From Haloechinothrix_A salitolerans (GTDB taxonomy: Bacteria > Actinomycetota > Actinomycetes > Mycobacteriales > Pseudonocardiaceae), in assembly GCF_039544105.1 (NCBI RefSeq), contig NZ_BAABLA010000123.1: DNA of 64,000 nt. One strand, given 5' to 3'. The translations under genes were made by a program, and so were the position numbers. Below are positions 25,422-33,975 of this stretch, in pieces. The notes under the pieces are model-generated. The model saw nothing but the letters and a program-made list of their open reading frames with translations. It was not told the origin of the DNA and did not search any database. Within the stretch, counting starts at the first letter, position 1. Every line of letters starts with the position of its first letter.

Positions 25422-25443
25422 TGTATCGATGAACGTCAATATG
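25422..25443. promoter_or_regulatory. ArsR operator/promoter between aqpS and arsR
   Basis: The AT-rich stretch TGTATCGATGAACGTCAATA in an otherwise GC-rich spacer carries ATyGAy half-sites in opposite orientation, similar to the ATCGAT sites at 3.7 kb. It sits 20 bp before arsR and about 60 bp before aqpS. Confidence 0.5.
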
Positions 25444-25462
25444 TAGGCGTAGAATTGGGACG

Positions 25463-25831
25463 ATGACCACGACCGACCCCCTGCGGTTCAAGGCGCCAGA
25501 CGATCCTGAATGCACCGTCGATCCGCTGTGCTGCGCCCCACTGGGCGACGCCGTGCTGGCGCAGGCCGACGCCGAGCAACTAGCGGACGCGCTCAAGGCG
25601 CTCGCGGATCCCGCGCGGCTGCGTGTGTTATCCCTGCTGAGGGCCGCGCCGGGCGGCGAGGCGTGCGTGGCCGACCTGGTGCGTCCACTTGACCTCTCGC
25701 AACCGACGGTGAGCCATCATCTGCGGGTGTTGACCGACGCCGGTCTGGTCGCGCGGGAGCGGCGCGGCACATGGGTGTGGTACTCGCTGCGCGCCGAGCG
25801 ACTGGCGGAGATCCGCTCGGTGCTGCGCTAA
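25463..25831 (+). CDS. arsR: ArsR-family arsenite-responsive repressor
   Basis: A 122-residue winged-helix repressor. LKALADPARLRVLSLLRAAP opens the fold; SQPTVSHHLRVLTDAGLVAR is the reading helix. Candidate As(III) ligands are Cys in EACVADLV plus the N-terminal CTVDPLCC cluster, an arrangement like the Corynebacterium-type ArsR rather than the CVCDL type. It is divergent from aqpS-arsC and presumably represses them. Confidence 0.88.
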   Translation: MTTTDPLRFKAPDDPECTVDPLCCAPLGDAVLAQADAEQLADALKALADPARLRVLSLLRAAPGGEACVADLVRPLDLSQPTVSHHLRVLTDAGLVARERRGTWVWYSLRAERLAEIRSVLR

Positions 25832-25961
25832 CTCGCCACTCGCGGCACTACGCGGATTAGGCATGCCGGACGACGTCCCGCGCGATGTACCGTCCGGCGA
25901 TGTCGCCAGGATCTTCCCGGGGCCGGGGGATTGAGTGCGCATGACATCGATGGGAGAGGGT

Positions 25962-26804
25962 ATGGAGCAGGTAGGCGTGATCGGTGGCGGCACGATGGGG
26001 CTTGGTGTCGCGTACGTCTTCGCGGCGGCGGGCTGCGAGGTCGTGCTTGTCGAGCCGGACCAGGCGCAGGCGACCCGAGCGACGGAGACGATCGCGCGGC
26101 AGGCCAGGCGCGCCGAGGAGAAGGGGAAGCTCGACCCGACGGCGGCCGCGGCGGTTCCGGAGCGTGTGCGCATGCTCGGGGCGACTGGGGATCTGCCGAC
26201 CGGTCTGGACCTGATCGTCGAAGCCGTCCCGGAGCGGCTCGACCTGAAGCGACGCGTGCTCGCCGACGCACAGCGGGCTGAGCCCGCGATGCTGGCGTCC
26301 AACACCAGCGGGCTGAGCATCGACGCGCTCGCCGCCGGGCTCGACCGGCCCGCGAACTTCCTTGGCATGCACTTCTTCAACCCGGTGTGGTCGATGCCGC
26401 TGCTGGAGATCGTGCGTGGCAGCGCGACGTCCGAGAGTTCGGTCGCCGCCGCCAGGGCGGCGGGTGAGCTGATCGGCAAGCAGTGCATCGTGGTGCGCGA
26501 CGTACCTGGTTTCGCCACCAGCAGGCTCGGCGTCGCGATCGGGCTGGAGGCGATCCGGATGCTCGAGGAGGGCGTCGCCTCGGCGGAGGACATCGACCGC
26601 GCGATGGAGTTGGGCTATCGGCACCCGATGGGGCCGCTGCGGCTCACCGACCTCGTCGGCCTCGACGTCCGGCTCGACATCGCCCGTCACCTCGCGGAAA
26701 GCCACGGCCCTCGTTTCGAGCCGCCTCGGCTCCTTGTCGACAAGGTGACAGCTGGCGAGACCGGCAAGAAGTCCGGGAAGGGCTTCTACGACTGGACCGA
26801 GTGA
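25962..26804 (+). CDS. 3-hydroxyacyl-CoA (3-hydroxybutyryl-CoA) dehydrogenase
   Basis: A 280-residue enzyme with an N-terminal NAD fold VGVIGGGTMGLGVAYVFAAA and a 3HCDH C-terminal domain. MHFFNPVWSMPLLEIVRG is the family signature, containing the catalytic His; GYRHPMGPLRLTDLVGLDV is the second. GGGAGAGG precedes ATG 25962. It oxidises 3-hydroxyacyl-CoA to 3-oxoacyl-CoA. It could serve fatty-acid oxidation or act as PaaH for the phenylacetate pathway encoded 2 kb away; it is not in that operon, so this is inference. Confidence 0.85.
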   Translation: MEQVGVIGGGTMGLGVAYVFAAAGCEVVLVEPDQAQATRATETIARQARRAEEKGKLDPTAAAAVPERVRMLGATGDLPTGLDLIVEAVPERLDLKRRVLADAQRAEPAMLASNTSGLSIDALAAGLDRPANFLGMHFFNPVWSMPLLEIVRGSATSESSVAAARAAGELIGKQCIVVRDVPGFATSRLGVAIGLEAIRMLEEGVASAEDIDRAMELGYRHPMGPLRLTDLVGLDVRLDIARHLAESHGPRFEPPRLLVDKVTAGETGKKSGKGFYDWTE

Positions 26805-26881
26805 CACGCTGACGTCTCCCCCGACCATGTCGGTTCGCCCACTATGCGCAACGGGGCCTTGCGGGATTCCAGTTGATCTGT

Positions 26882-26900
26882 TGTGCTTAGGCTAACCTAA
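26882..26900. promoter_or_regulatory. IdeR/DtxR iron box
   Basis: TGTGCTTAGGCTAACCTAA matches the actinobacterial iron-box consensus TTAGGTTAGGCTAACCTAA at 16 of 19 positions, with the right 14 perfect. It lies 20-25 bp before bfd, placing bfd (and possibly bfr) under iron control by an IdeR/DtxR regulator. Confidence 0.85.
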
Positions 26901-26924
26901 TAACGAGCAAGTGAGGGGGTGGCA

Positions 26925-27131
26925 GTGCCCGTGTACGCGTGCATCTGTGCCGCCGTGACGACGTCGCAGGTAGAGGCCACGATCCTGGCTGGAGCGCGCA
27001 CCGTGTCGGACATCGGCGAGCGGTGCTTCGCCGGGACCGGTTGTGGGAACTGCGTCGACCGCCTCGAAGAGCTCATCGAACAGTCCGAACCCTCGTCGGA
27101 GAGTGTGGAGAAGCTGCCGCAGAGCGCCTGA
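26925..27131 (+). CDS. bfd: bacterioferritin-associated ferredoxin
   Basis: A protein of about 68 residues with the four-cysteine [2Fe-2S] pattern of Bfd: YACICAAVTTSQV at the N-terminus and TGCGNCVDRL later (CxC...CxxC). Bfd passes electrons to bacterioferritin to release stored iron. GAGGGG upstream suits GTG 26925; GTG 26919 is the other option. An IdeR box overlaps its promoter, and bfr follows 70 bp downstream. Confidence 0.88.
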   Translation: MPVYACICAAVTTSQVEATILAGARTVSDIGERCFAGTGCGNCVDRLEELIEQSEPSSESVEKLPQSA

Positions 27132-27201
27132 GTACGTTTCCAGTTGTGACGCTGGTCATGCCCGAGTACGGTCCGGTCATCGGCTGGATCGGAGGTAGGT
27201 C

Positions 27202-27687
27202 ATGCGCGGCGACGACGAGGTCATCGAACTCCTGAATGAACAGCTCACCAGTGAGCTCACCGCGATCAATCAGTACTTCCTGCACGCGAAGATGCAGGCC
27301 AACTGGGGTTTCACCAAGCTGGCTGAGCATACTCGCGCGGAGTCGATCGAGGAGATGCAGCACGCCGAGGTGATCACCGATCGCATCCTCTTCCTCGAAG
27401 GGCTGCCGAACTACCAGCGCCTGTCGACGCTGCGAATCGGCCAGACGGTCAAGGAACAGTTCGAGGCCGACCTCGCGATCGAGCGCGAGGTGCTCGACAG
27501 GTTAAAGCCCGGGATCAAGATGTGCCGGGACAAAGGCGACATCACGTCGGCGAACCTCTTCGAGAAGATCCTCGCGGACGAGGAGCACCACATCGACTAC
27601 CTCGAAACCCAGCTCGAACTGATGGACAAGCTCGGCGAACAGCTCTACCTGAGTCAGCTCGTCGAGCGTCCACCCTCCGCCGGGTAG
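27202..27687 (+). CDS. bfr: bacterioferritin
   Basis: A 161-residue ferritin-like protein of full family length. Ferroxidase ligands are visible: Glu18 (QLTSEL), Glu51 and His54 in SIEEMQHAE, and DEEHHIDYLE late in the protein. Met52 is the haem-binding methionine. It forms a 24-subunit shell storing Fe(III). GGAGGT precedes ATG 27202. It follows bfd and is followed by a tandem repeat separating it from the convergent paa genes. Confidence 0.95.
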   Translation: MRGDDEVIELLNEQLTSELTAINQYFLHAKMQANWGFTKLAEHTRAESIEEMQHAEVITDRILFLEGLPNYQRLSTLRIGQTVKEQFEADLAIEREVLDRLKPGIKMCRDKGDITSANLFEKILADEEHHIDYLETQLELMDKLGEQLYLSQLVERPPSAG

Positions 27688-27695
27688 CCGCTCCG

Positions 27696-27739
27696 CCGCG
27701 AGTCCCGCGTTGTGGTGCCGCGAGTCCCGACTTGCGGTG
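27696..27739. repeat. 22-bp tandem repeat, two units
   Basis: Two adjacent 22-bp units (27696-27717 and 27718-27739) begin with CCGCGAGTCCCG and share most of the remaining bases. They lie between the convergent bfr and paaE genes. Confidence 0.75.
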
Positions 27740-27792
27740 CGGTGTGTTCGGGATCCGGTGCCGCCTGTTCCGGCTTCTGTACGAAACCCGCG

Positions 27793-28875
27793 TCAGGCGT
27801 CGTAGTCGACCTCGACGGTGTCGGTGATGGGGTGGCTTTGGCAGGTGAGTACGAAGCCTTCGTCGAGTTCGGACTGCTCAAGGGCGAAGTTGCGCCTGAG
27901 GTCGACCTTGCCGGATATCACCTTGGCCCGGCAGGTTCCGCATACTCCGCCCTTGCAGGCGAATGGCAGGTCAGGTCGTCCTCGTTGCGCGCCTTCGAGC
28001 ACCGAGGTCCCGGCGGGGACGGCCACCGTGGTCGCGCGTCCGTCGAGGCGCACGGTGACTTCGCTGGTCTCGCCTTCGATCTCTGGTTCGGGGTGTGTCG
28101 CGGGCGCGGGCGGCAGGTCGCCGACGTAGAACAACTCTTGGTGCACCCGCTCGCTCGCGACGTCGTGCTCGAGCAGCACGTCGCGGATGTCGGTGACCAT
28201 CCCGAATGGCCCGCAGAGCCACCAGTGGCCGACCAACGCCGGGTCGCCGAGCAGCGGCAGCAACGCGCGGAGCCGGTCGGCGTCGAGTCGTCCGGTGAAC
28301 AGCTCGACTTCGCGGGGCTCGCGAGAGAGCACGTGAATCAGGTCGAGCCGGGTCGGGTAGCGGTCTTTGAGGTCGGCCAGTTCGTCGGCGAACATCACCG
28401 TGCTGGTGCGCCGGTTGCCGTACAGCAGCGTCACCGTCGCCTCCGGGTGCCGCAGCACGGACGCCGCGATCGACAGCGCGGGGGTGATGCCGGAGCCCGC
28501 TACGACGAGCACGTGGTGTCCTGGCACGTCGAGGTCGGGTGTGAACGAGCCGGTGGGCGGAGATACCTCGATCTCGTCGCCTGGTTGGACGTCGTGTACC
28601 AGCCAGGACGAGAAGAGCCCATCCGGTACCTCGCGCACGCCGATGCGTGGCTTGGCGCCCGCGGGCGCGCAGATCGAGTAGTTACGTCGCTCCTCGCGGC
28701 CGTCGACCATCCGGCGCAGCACGAGTGACTGGCCGGGCCGGAAGTCGTAGCGGTCGGCGAGCTCGGCTGGGACGTCGAAGGTGACCGCGACGGCGTCGTC
28801 GCACAACCGTGTCACGTCGGCGACGGTCAGCGGGTGGAACTCGCCGCGAATCCGGGAAGGTGCGGGGGCGGTCAC
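27793..28875 (-). CDS. paaE: phenylacetyl-CoA epoxidase, reductase subunit PaaE
   Basis: A 361-residue iron-sulfur flavoprotein. The FAD-binding domain holds RPGQSLVLRRMVDGREERRNYSIC, the NAD(P)H domain LVVAGSGITPALSIA, and the C-terminal plant-type [2Fe-2S] domain CKGGVCGTCRAKVISG..CQSHP. It passes electrons from NADPH to the PaaA di-iron site. GTG 28875 overlaps the paaD stop with AAGGAGA upstream. It is the last gene of the minus-strand operon. Confidence 0.93.
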   Translation of the reverse strand: MTAPAPSRIRGEFHPLTVADVTRLCDDAVAVTFDVPAELADRYDFRPGQSLVLRRMVDGREERRNYSICAPAGAKPRIGVREVPDGLFSSWLVHDVQPGDEIEVSPPTGSFTPDLDVPGHHVLVVAGSGITPALSIAASVLRHPEATVTLLYGNRRTSTVMFADELADLKDRYPTRLDLIHVLSREPREVELFTGRLDADRLRALLPLLGDPALVGHWWLCGPFGMVTDIRDVLLEHDVASERVHQELFYVGDLPPAPATHPEPEIEGETSEVTVRLDGRATTVAVPAGTSVLEGAQRGRPDLPFACKGGVCGTCRAKVISGKVDLRRNFALEQSELDEGFVLTCQSHPITDTVEVDYDA

Positions 28876-29417
28876 TAGATCTCCTTGACGTGTTCGAACG
28901 GTTCGGCGCACACGCGGCAGCGCCGCAGCGACTTGCACGCGGTCGCCGAGAACCGGGACAGCTCTTCCGTGTTGGCCGCCCCGCAGTGCGGACAGCGAAC
29001 GGCGTGCACCGGGGAGCCGAGGGTGAGCGGAATCGGACCGTCGTTGCGGGGTGTGGCACCGGGCGGGGAGATGCCTGCCTCGGCCAGTTTGCGCTTGCCC
29101 TCGTCGGTGATCCAGTCACTGCTCCACGGCGGATGCAGCACGGTGCGCACGTCGACGTCGCGGTACCCGGCGTCGCGCAGCGCGTGCACCAGGTCGTCGC
29201 GCATGGTGTCCATCGCGGGACAGCCGGTGTAGGTGGGAGTGATGGTGACGACCACCGTTCCATCTACCTCGGACACATCGCGGAGCACGCCGAGGTCGGC
29301 GAGGGTGAGCATCGGCAGCTCGGGGTCGGTGACCGTCTCGGCGACCGCGCGGGGATCGGAGATCCGCCTTGCCTGGTTCGGTGTGTGGCGCCCTTGACTC
29401 GTTACCGCGCTCACCAT
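28875..29417 (-). CDS. paaD: phenylacetyl-CoA epoxidase subunit PaaD
   Basis: A 180-residue protein. The N-terminal MIP18/DUF59-type domain has DPELPMLTLADLGVLRDV and TYTGCPAMDTM; the C-terminus has a zinc-ribbon-like set of cysteines (CPHCGAANTEEL, then CKSLRRCRVC). PaaD is needed for epoxidase maturation or Fe-S assembly. The start ATG 29417 overlaps the paaC end and follows GGAGG. Confidence 0.92.
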   Translation of the reverse strand: MVSAVTSQGRHTPNQARRISDPRAVAETVTDPELPMLTLADLGVLRDVSEVDGTVVVTITPTYTGCPAMDTMRDDLVHALRDAGYRDVDVRTVLHPPWSSDWITDEGKRKLAEAGISPPGATPRNDGPIPLTLGSPVHAVRCPHCGAANTEELSRFSATACKSLRRCRVCAEPFEHVKEI

Positions 29418-30331
29418 GTCGCCTCCGGGTGCGCCCGTGCCACGGCCTGCATTTCGGCGAGCAGGAAGCCCATCTCCTCGGTGTGCACGCCATCGCGGCC
29501 CTTGCGGCCGGAAACACCAGCGAGTGGCGGGATGTCCGGCACCGTCAACGTGGCCGCCGAACACACCTGGGTAAGAACGTCGTCGAACTCCGTCCGCGAC
29601 ATGGCCGGGTCGACCGCGACGTCCGCCAGCGCACGCTCGACCGGGTGGGTGTCGAACAACTCACCGACGTAGGGCCACACGGCGTCCAATCCGGACTGCA
29701 TCCGCCGGTGCGAGTAGTCCGTACCGTCGCCGAGTCGCACTGTCCATTGTGCCGCGTAGTCGCGGTGGTAGGTGACTTCCTTGACGCCCTTGGCGGCGAT
29801 CGCGGCCAGCACCGGGTCACGCGAGTCGGTGAGCCGCCGCAAAAGCGCCAGCCGCCAGGTGGCGAAGACCAGCAGTTGTGCGATCACGAGGGCGAAGTCA
29901 ACGGGCTCGTGGCTGGACAGTTCGGCGAGCCGGATGTTGCGGAACTCGTGCTCGTCGCGGAAGAATGCCAGCGCGTCCTCCGGTCGATCGGCGACAGCGG
30001 CACCGGCGGACGCCGGCATGGCCGTACCCGCCTTGCCCGCCCGCGTCAGCAGCAGCCGGGCCTGGCCGAGCAGGTCGAGTCCGATGTTCGCCAGGGCTAC
30101 CTCATCCTCAAGCTCCGGTGCGCGGGTGCACCACTGCTGTAGCCGATGCGACATGATCAGTGCGTCGTCGCCGAGCATCAAGCAGTACGACGCCAGGTCG
30201 TTACCGTCCACACCGGACGGTAACGACGTGTCCACACCGGACAGTGGGTCGGTGAAGCCGGTGCCGAACGCCCAGCGGGCCTGGTCGTTGGCCTCGCTGA
30301 CGGCTTCGTATGCGTTGTCGAATGACATCAC
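29411..30331 (-). CDS. paaC: phenylacetyl-CoA epoxidase structural subunit PaaC
   Basis: A 306-residue ferritin-like helical protein without a full metal set. YCLMLGDDALIMSHRLQQWC and LANIGLDLLGQARLLLTRAG are PaaC signatures. It pairs with PaaA in the epoxidase core. GTG 30331 or ATG 30328 are possible starts. It overlaps paaD at its 3' end. Confidence 0.92.
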   Translation of the reverse strand: MMSFDNAYEAVSEANDQARWAFGTGFTDPLSGVDTSLPSGVDGNDLASYCLMLGDDALIMSHRLQQWCTRAPELEDEVALANIGLDLLGQARLLLTRAGKAGTAMPASAGAAVADRPEDALAFFRDEHEFRNIRLAELSSHEPVDFALVIAQLLVFATWRLALLRRLTDSRDPVLAAIAAKGVKEVTYHRDYAAQWTVRLGDGTDYSHRRMQSGLDAVWPYVGELFDTHPVERALADVAVDPAMSRTEFDDVLTQVCSAATLTVPDIPPLAGVSGRKGRDGVHTEEMGFLLAEMQAVARAHPEATW

Positions 30332-30340
30332 TGGTCACGC

Positions 30341-30655
30341 TCACATGTGGGGCACGGTGTCGGGGATGTCGTAGAACGTTGGGTGCCGGTACACCTTGTC
30401 GGCGCTGGGCGCGAAGAACGGGTCCTTCTCATCCGGGCTGGACGCGGTGATGTCGGCGGCCTTGACCACCCAGATGCTCACGCCCTCGTTGCGCCGGGTG
30501 TAGAGGTCGCGCGCGTGGTGCAGGGCCATCTCGTCATCGGCGGCGTGCAGCGACCCGACGTGCACGTGGTTCAGTCCGCGCTTGCTGCGCACGAACACCT
30601 CGTACAGCGGCCACTCGTGCTTCACCGGCTCCATCTCCGGCCGCATCTCGCTCAT
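30341..30655 (-). CDS. paaB: phenylacetyl-CoA epoxidase subunit PaaB
   Basis: A 104-residue protein: WPLYEVFVRSKRGLNHVHVG and HARDLYTRRNEGVSIWVVKA are the PaaB family core. It bridges PaaAC heterodimers. Start ATG 30655 follows GGAGAT; longer readings run into sequence without family similarity. Confidence 0.92.
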   Translation of the reverse strand: MSEMRPEMEPVKHEWPLYEVFVRSKRGLNHVHVGSLHAADDEMALHHARDLYTRRNEGVSIWVVKAADITASSPDEKDPFFAPSADKVYRHPTFYDIPDTVPHM

Positions 30656-30725
30656 AACATCTCCAGCTCTGTGACCATTGCCGATAACGGCGTCGACGTG
30701 TGCGTGTGCGCTGCGGTGAAACCGC

Positions 30726-31661
30726 TCATGCCGCCTCCCGATGCTTGCGGGCGTGCGCGGCCGCGGCCTCTCGCACCCACGCGCCCTCGTCGTGTGCCCG
30801 CTTGCGGTGGGCGACGCGCTGCGCGTTGCACGGTCCGTTGCCACGCAGCACCTCCTTGAACTCGGACCAGTCGATCTCGCCGAAGTCGTAGCTGCCGCGC
30901 TCGGCGTTCCACCGCAAATCCGGATCGGGCAGCGTCACACCCAACGCTTCGGCCTGCGGCACCGTCATGTCGACAAATCGCTGCCGCAACTCATCGTTGG
31001 TGTGGCGCTTGATCTTCCACGCCATCGACTGCGCGGTATTGGGCGAGTCGCCGTCCGGCGGGCCGAACATCATCAGCGACGGCCACCACCAGCGGTTCGT
31101 CGCCTCCTGCACCATCTCCCGCTGCGCGGCGGTGCCGCGCATCATCGTCATCAGCAGTTCGTAGCCCTGCCGCTGATGAAACGACTCCTCCTTACAGATC
31201 CGGATCATCGCCCGCGCGTACGGCCCATACGAACAACGGCACAGCGGCACCTGGTTACAGATCGCCGCGCCGTCGACCAGCCATCCGATGACGCCGACGT
31301 CGGCGAACGTCAACGTGGGGTAGTTGAAGATCGACGAATACTTCTGCTTGCCGCTGATCAACCGCTCAGTCAGATCACCCCGGTCGGCGCCCAGTGTCTC
31401 CGTGGCCGAGTACAGGTACAGCCCGTGCCCGGCCTCGTCTTGGACCTTCGCCAGCAGGATCGCCTTACGCCGCAACGACGGCGCCCGCGTGATCCAGTTG
31501 CCCTCCGGCTGCATCCCGATGATCTCGGAGTGCGCGTGTTGGGCGATCTGCCTGATCAGCGTCGCCCGGTACTTCTCAGGCACCCAGTCGCGCGGCTCGA
31601 TGCGCTGATCGGCCTCGATGGTGCGCTCGAAGTGCGTCTCAAGCGATTCGGTGGTGGTCAC
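30726..31661 (-). CDS. paaA: phenylacetyl-CoA epoxidase catalytic subunit PaaA
   Basis: A 311-residue ferritin-like di-iron oxygenase. Metal ligands are carried by the paired ExxH helices: KVQDEAGHGLYLYSATE and ICKEESFHQRQGYELL. It turns phenylacetyl-CoA into the 1,2-epoxide using O2. Its ATG overlaps the paaZ stop (ATGA), so the two are translationally coupled. Confidence 0.95.
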   Translation of the reverse strand: MTTTESLETHFERTIEADQRIEPRDWVPEKYRATLIRQIAQHAHSEIIGMQPEGNWITRAPSLRRKAILLAKVQDEAGHGLYLYSATETLGADRGDLTERLISGKQKYSSIFNYPTLTFADVGVIGWLVDGAAICNQVPLCRCSYGPYARAMIRICKEESFHQRQGYELLMTMMRGTAAQREMVQEATNRWWWPSLMMFGPPDGDSPNTAQSMAWKIKRHTNDELRQRFVDMTVPQAEALGVTLPDPDLRWNAERGSYDFGEIDWSEFKEVLRGNGPCNAQRVAHRKRAHDEGAWVREAAAAHARKHREAA

Positions 31662-33688
31662 TTCTGCTCCTTGGAGACCAGGGTCAGCACGTCGTACTTC
31701 GCCACCGACTCGCCGTCGGCGTTGGTGACGTCGGTGTCCCAGCGCACCTCGCCGTAGTCGGCGTTCTCGCGCGGGGTGATCTGCTTGGCGGTCAGCGTCA
31801 CGGTCAGCTCGTCGCCCGGCTTGACCGGCGTCAGGAACCGAAGGTTCTCCAGGCCGTAGTTCGCGAGCACCGGCCCCGGCTCCGGCGCGACGAACAAGCC
31901 CGCCGCGAACGACACGACCAGGTAGCCGTGCGCGACGATGCCGCCGAACAGCGGGTTCGCCGCGGCGGCTTCCTCGTCGGTGTGGGCGTAGAACGTGTCG
32001 CCGGTGAAGTCCGCGAAGTGCGCGATGTCCTCCTCGGTGACTCGGCGCGGCCCGGCCACCACCGTGTCGCCGACCAGCAGCTCCGCGAGCGACTTGCGGA
32101 ACGGGTGCGTGCCCTCACTGCGCGGCGCGCCGGGCACCCACTGACCGGTGACCTCGGTGAGCACGGTCGGACTGGCCTGGACGGCGGTGCGCTGCATGTG
32201 GTGCTTGACGCCGTTGAGGCCGCCCATCTCCTCGCCGCCACCAGCGCGACCAGGCCCGCCGTGCACCAGCGCGGGCAGCGGCGACCCGTGCCCGGTGGAC
32301 TCCTTCGCGTCGTCGGCGTCCAGCACGAGCAGCCTGCCGTGCCATGGCGCGACGCCCAGCACGACCTCGCGGGCGAACGCCTTGTCCCCGGTCACCACCG
32401 ACCCGACGAGGCTGCCCTCGCCGCGCGCCGCTAGCTCGATGACCTGCTCCGTCGAGGTGTAGGGGATGAGTGTGGCGACCGGCCCGAACGCCTCTACCTG
32501 GTGCGGCTCCGCGCGCTCGGCGTCGTCCACGCGCAGCAGAACCGGGGAGATGAACGCGCCCCGCTGGGCGTCGGCGTCGACGACGTCTACCTGCTCCGGG
32601 TCGCCGTAGACGACGGTGCCGACGTCCATAAGGGCCTTGAGCGAGCGCCGCACCTCCTCGCGCTGTTCGAGGCTCGCGAGTGCGCCCATCCGCACGCCCT
32701 CGCTGGCGGGGTTGCCAACGGTGACCTTCGCGAGCCGTTCGGATGCCGCGCTCGCGACGTCGTCCATCAGCTCGGCTGGCACGAAGGCACGTCGAATCGC
32801 GGTGCACTTCTGGCCCGCCTTGACGATCATCTCGGTGACCAACTGTTTGACGAAGAGATCGAACTCGGCTGTGCCCTTGGTGGACTCGCGGCCGAGAATC
32901 GAGAGGTTGAGCGAGTCGGCCTCGGCGTTGAACCGCACGGCGTTACGCACGATGCTCGGGTGCGCGCGGAGCTGGCTCGCGGTGGACGCCGAGCCGGTGA
33001 ACGACACGACGTCCTGCGCGGTGACGTGGTCGAGCAGGTCACCGGCGCTGCCGCAAACCAGTTGCAGCGAACCCTCGGGGAGTATGCCCGACTCGACGAT
33101 GATCTCGACAAGGCGATGCGTGAGGTACGCCGTCTGGCTGGCGGGCTTGATCAGCGACGGCATCCCGGCGAGGAACGCGGGCGCGAACTTCTCCAGCGGT
33201 CCCCACACCGGGAAGTTGAAGGCGTTGATCTGCACCGCGACGCCGTGCATCGGGCTCAGAATGTGCTGACCGACGAACGTGCCGCCCTTGCTCAGCGGCT
33301 CGACGGCGCCCTCGGGCCAGACGGTGTCGTTTGGCAGCTCCCGCCTGCCCTTACTCGAATAGGTGAACAGCACGCCGATGCCGCCGTCGATGTCGAACTT
33401 CGAGTCGCCCAGCGTCGCGCCGGTCTTGGCGGACAGCGCGTACAGCTCGTCCCGGTGTTCCCGCAGGTGGGAGGCGAGCGCCTTGAGGAGCGCGCCACGC
33501 TGATGGAACGTCAGCTCGCGGAGCGCGGGTCCGCCGACACGACGTCCGTAGTCCAGTGCCGCGGCCATGTCAATGCCAGTGGTGGACACCCGCGCGATCT
33601 CCTCGCCGGTCGCGGCGTCATGTACCGGGGTGCCCGCGTCGCTTGGGGTGTGCCAGGTGCCGGATACGTAGCTGCGCAGGGGACTCAT
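31658..33688 (-). CDS. paaZ: oxepin-CoA hydrolase / aldehyde dehydrogenase PaaZ
   Basis: A 676-residue bifunctional enzyme. Residues 1-520 are an aldehyde dehydrogenase with cofactor motif FTGSASTASQ and active-site GQKCTAIRRAFVP. The C-terminal MaoC-like hydratase (from about 530) has HFADFTGDTFYAHTDEEAA and FGGIVAHGYLVVS. It opens the oxepin-CoA ring and oxidises the resulting semialdehyde. It is the first gene of paaZABCDE. Its promoter region holds one copy of the 20-bp motif at 33720. Confidence 0.95.
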   Translation of the reverse strand: MSPLRSYVSGTWHTPSDAGTPVHDAATGEEIARVSTTGIDMAAALDYGRRVGGPALRELTFHQRGALLKALASHLREHRDELYALSAKTGATLGDSKFDIDGGIGVLFTYSSKGRRELPNDTVWPEGAVEPLSKGGTFVGQHILSPMHGVAVQINAFNFPVWGPLEKFAPAFLAGMPSLIKPASQTAYLTHRLVEIIVESGILPEGSLQLVCGSAGDLLDHVTAQDVVSFTGSASTASQLRAHPSIVRNAVRFNAEADSLNLSILGRESTKGTAEFDLFVKQLVTEMIVKAGQKCTAIRRAFVPAELMDDVASAASERLAKVTVGNPASEGVRMGALASLEQREEVRRSLKALMDVGTVVYGDPEQVDVVDADAQRGAFISPVLLRVDDAERAEPHQVEAFGPVATLIPYTSTEQVIELAARGEGSLVGSVVTGDKAFAREVVLGVAPWHGRLLVLDADDAKESTGHGSPLPALVHGGPGRAGGGEEMGGLNGVKHHMQRTAVQASPTVLTEVTGQWVPGAPRSEGTHPFRKSLAELLVGDTVVAGPRRVTEEDIAHFADFTGDTFYAHTDEEAAAANPLFGGIVAHGYLVVSFAAGLFVAPEPGPVLANYGLENLRFLTPVKPGDELTVTLTAKQITPRENADYGEVRWDTDVTNADGESVAKYDVLTLVSKEQK

Positions 33689-33719
33689 GGGCGACCTTTC
33701 ACGCTCGCTGGGGGGTAAT

Positions 33720-33739
33720 TTACCTACCAGGTGTTCAGT
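33720..33739 (+). promoter_or_regulatory. paa operator-like motif, copy 1
   Basis: TTACCTACCAGGTGTTCAGT lies 31 bp before the paaZ start. It matches a second copy at 33938 at 15 of 20 positions. Such repeats in the shared paaZ/paaI region are probably the site of a TetR-type PaaR repressor, which is not encoded in this window. Confidence 0.6.
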
Positions 33740-33937
33740 AATTCATGCTAGCGCGATCGCGGGACGGGGGAAAGGGGCCTACTGGCGCTCGGTGGCGCTT
33801 CGCCGGGGAGGTCGCGCGATTGACGCCGGTTATCGGGCGTTATGCCCGGTCTTCCGGGCAAGGAGCCCGGCGAAGTCCAAGTCTCGCGGCCTTGACAGTG
33901 GTGGTCAGCCTGCCGTTGACTGGCCTGCGTAGGTCAA

Positions 33938-33957
33938 TTACCAACCATTTGGTCAGG
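33938..33957 (+). promoter_or_regulatory. paa operator-like motif, copy 2
   Basis: TTACCAACCATTTGGTCAGG, with the core palindrome ACCATTTGGT, lies 18 bp before the paaI start. Same orientation as copy 1; the two copies flank the divergent promoters. Confidence 0.65.
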
Positions 33958-33975
33958 TATCGAGGCGGTGGAGCG

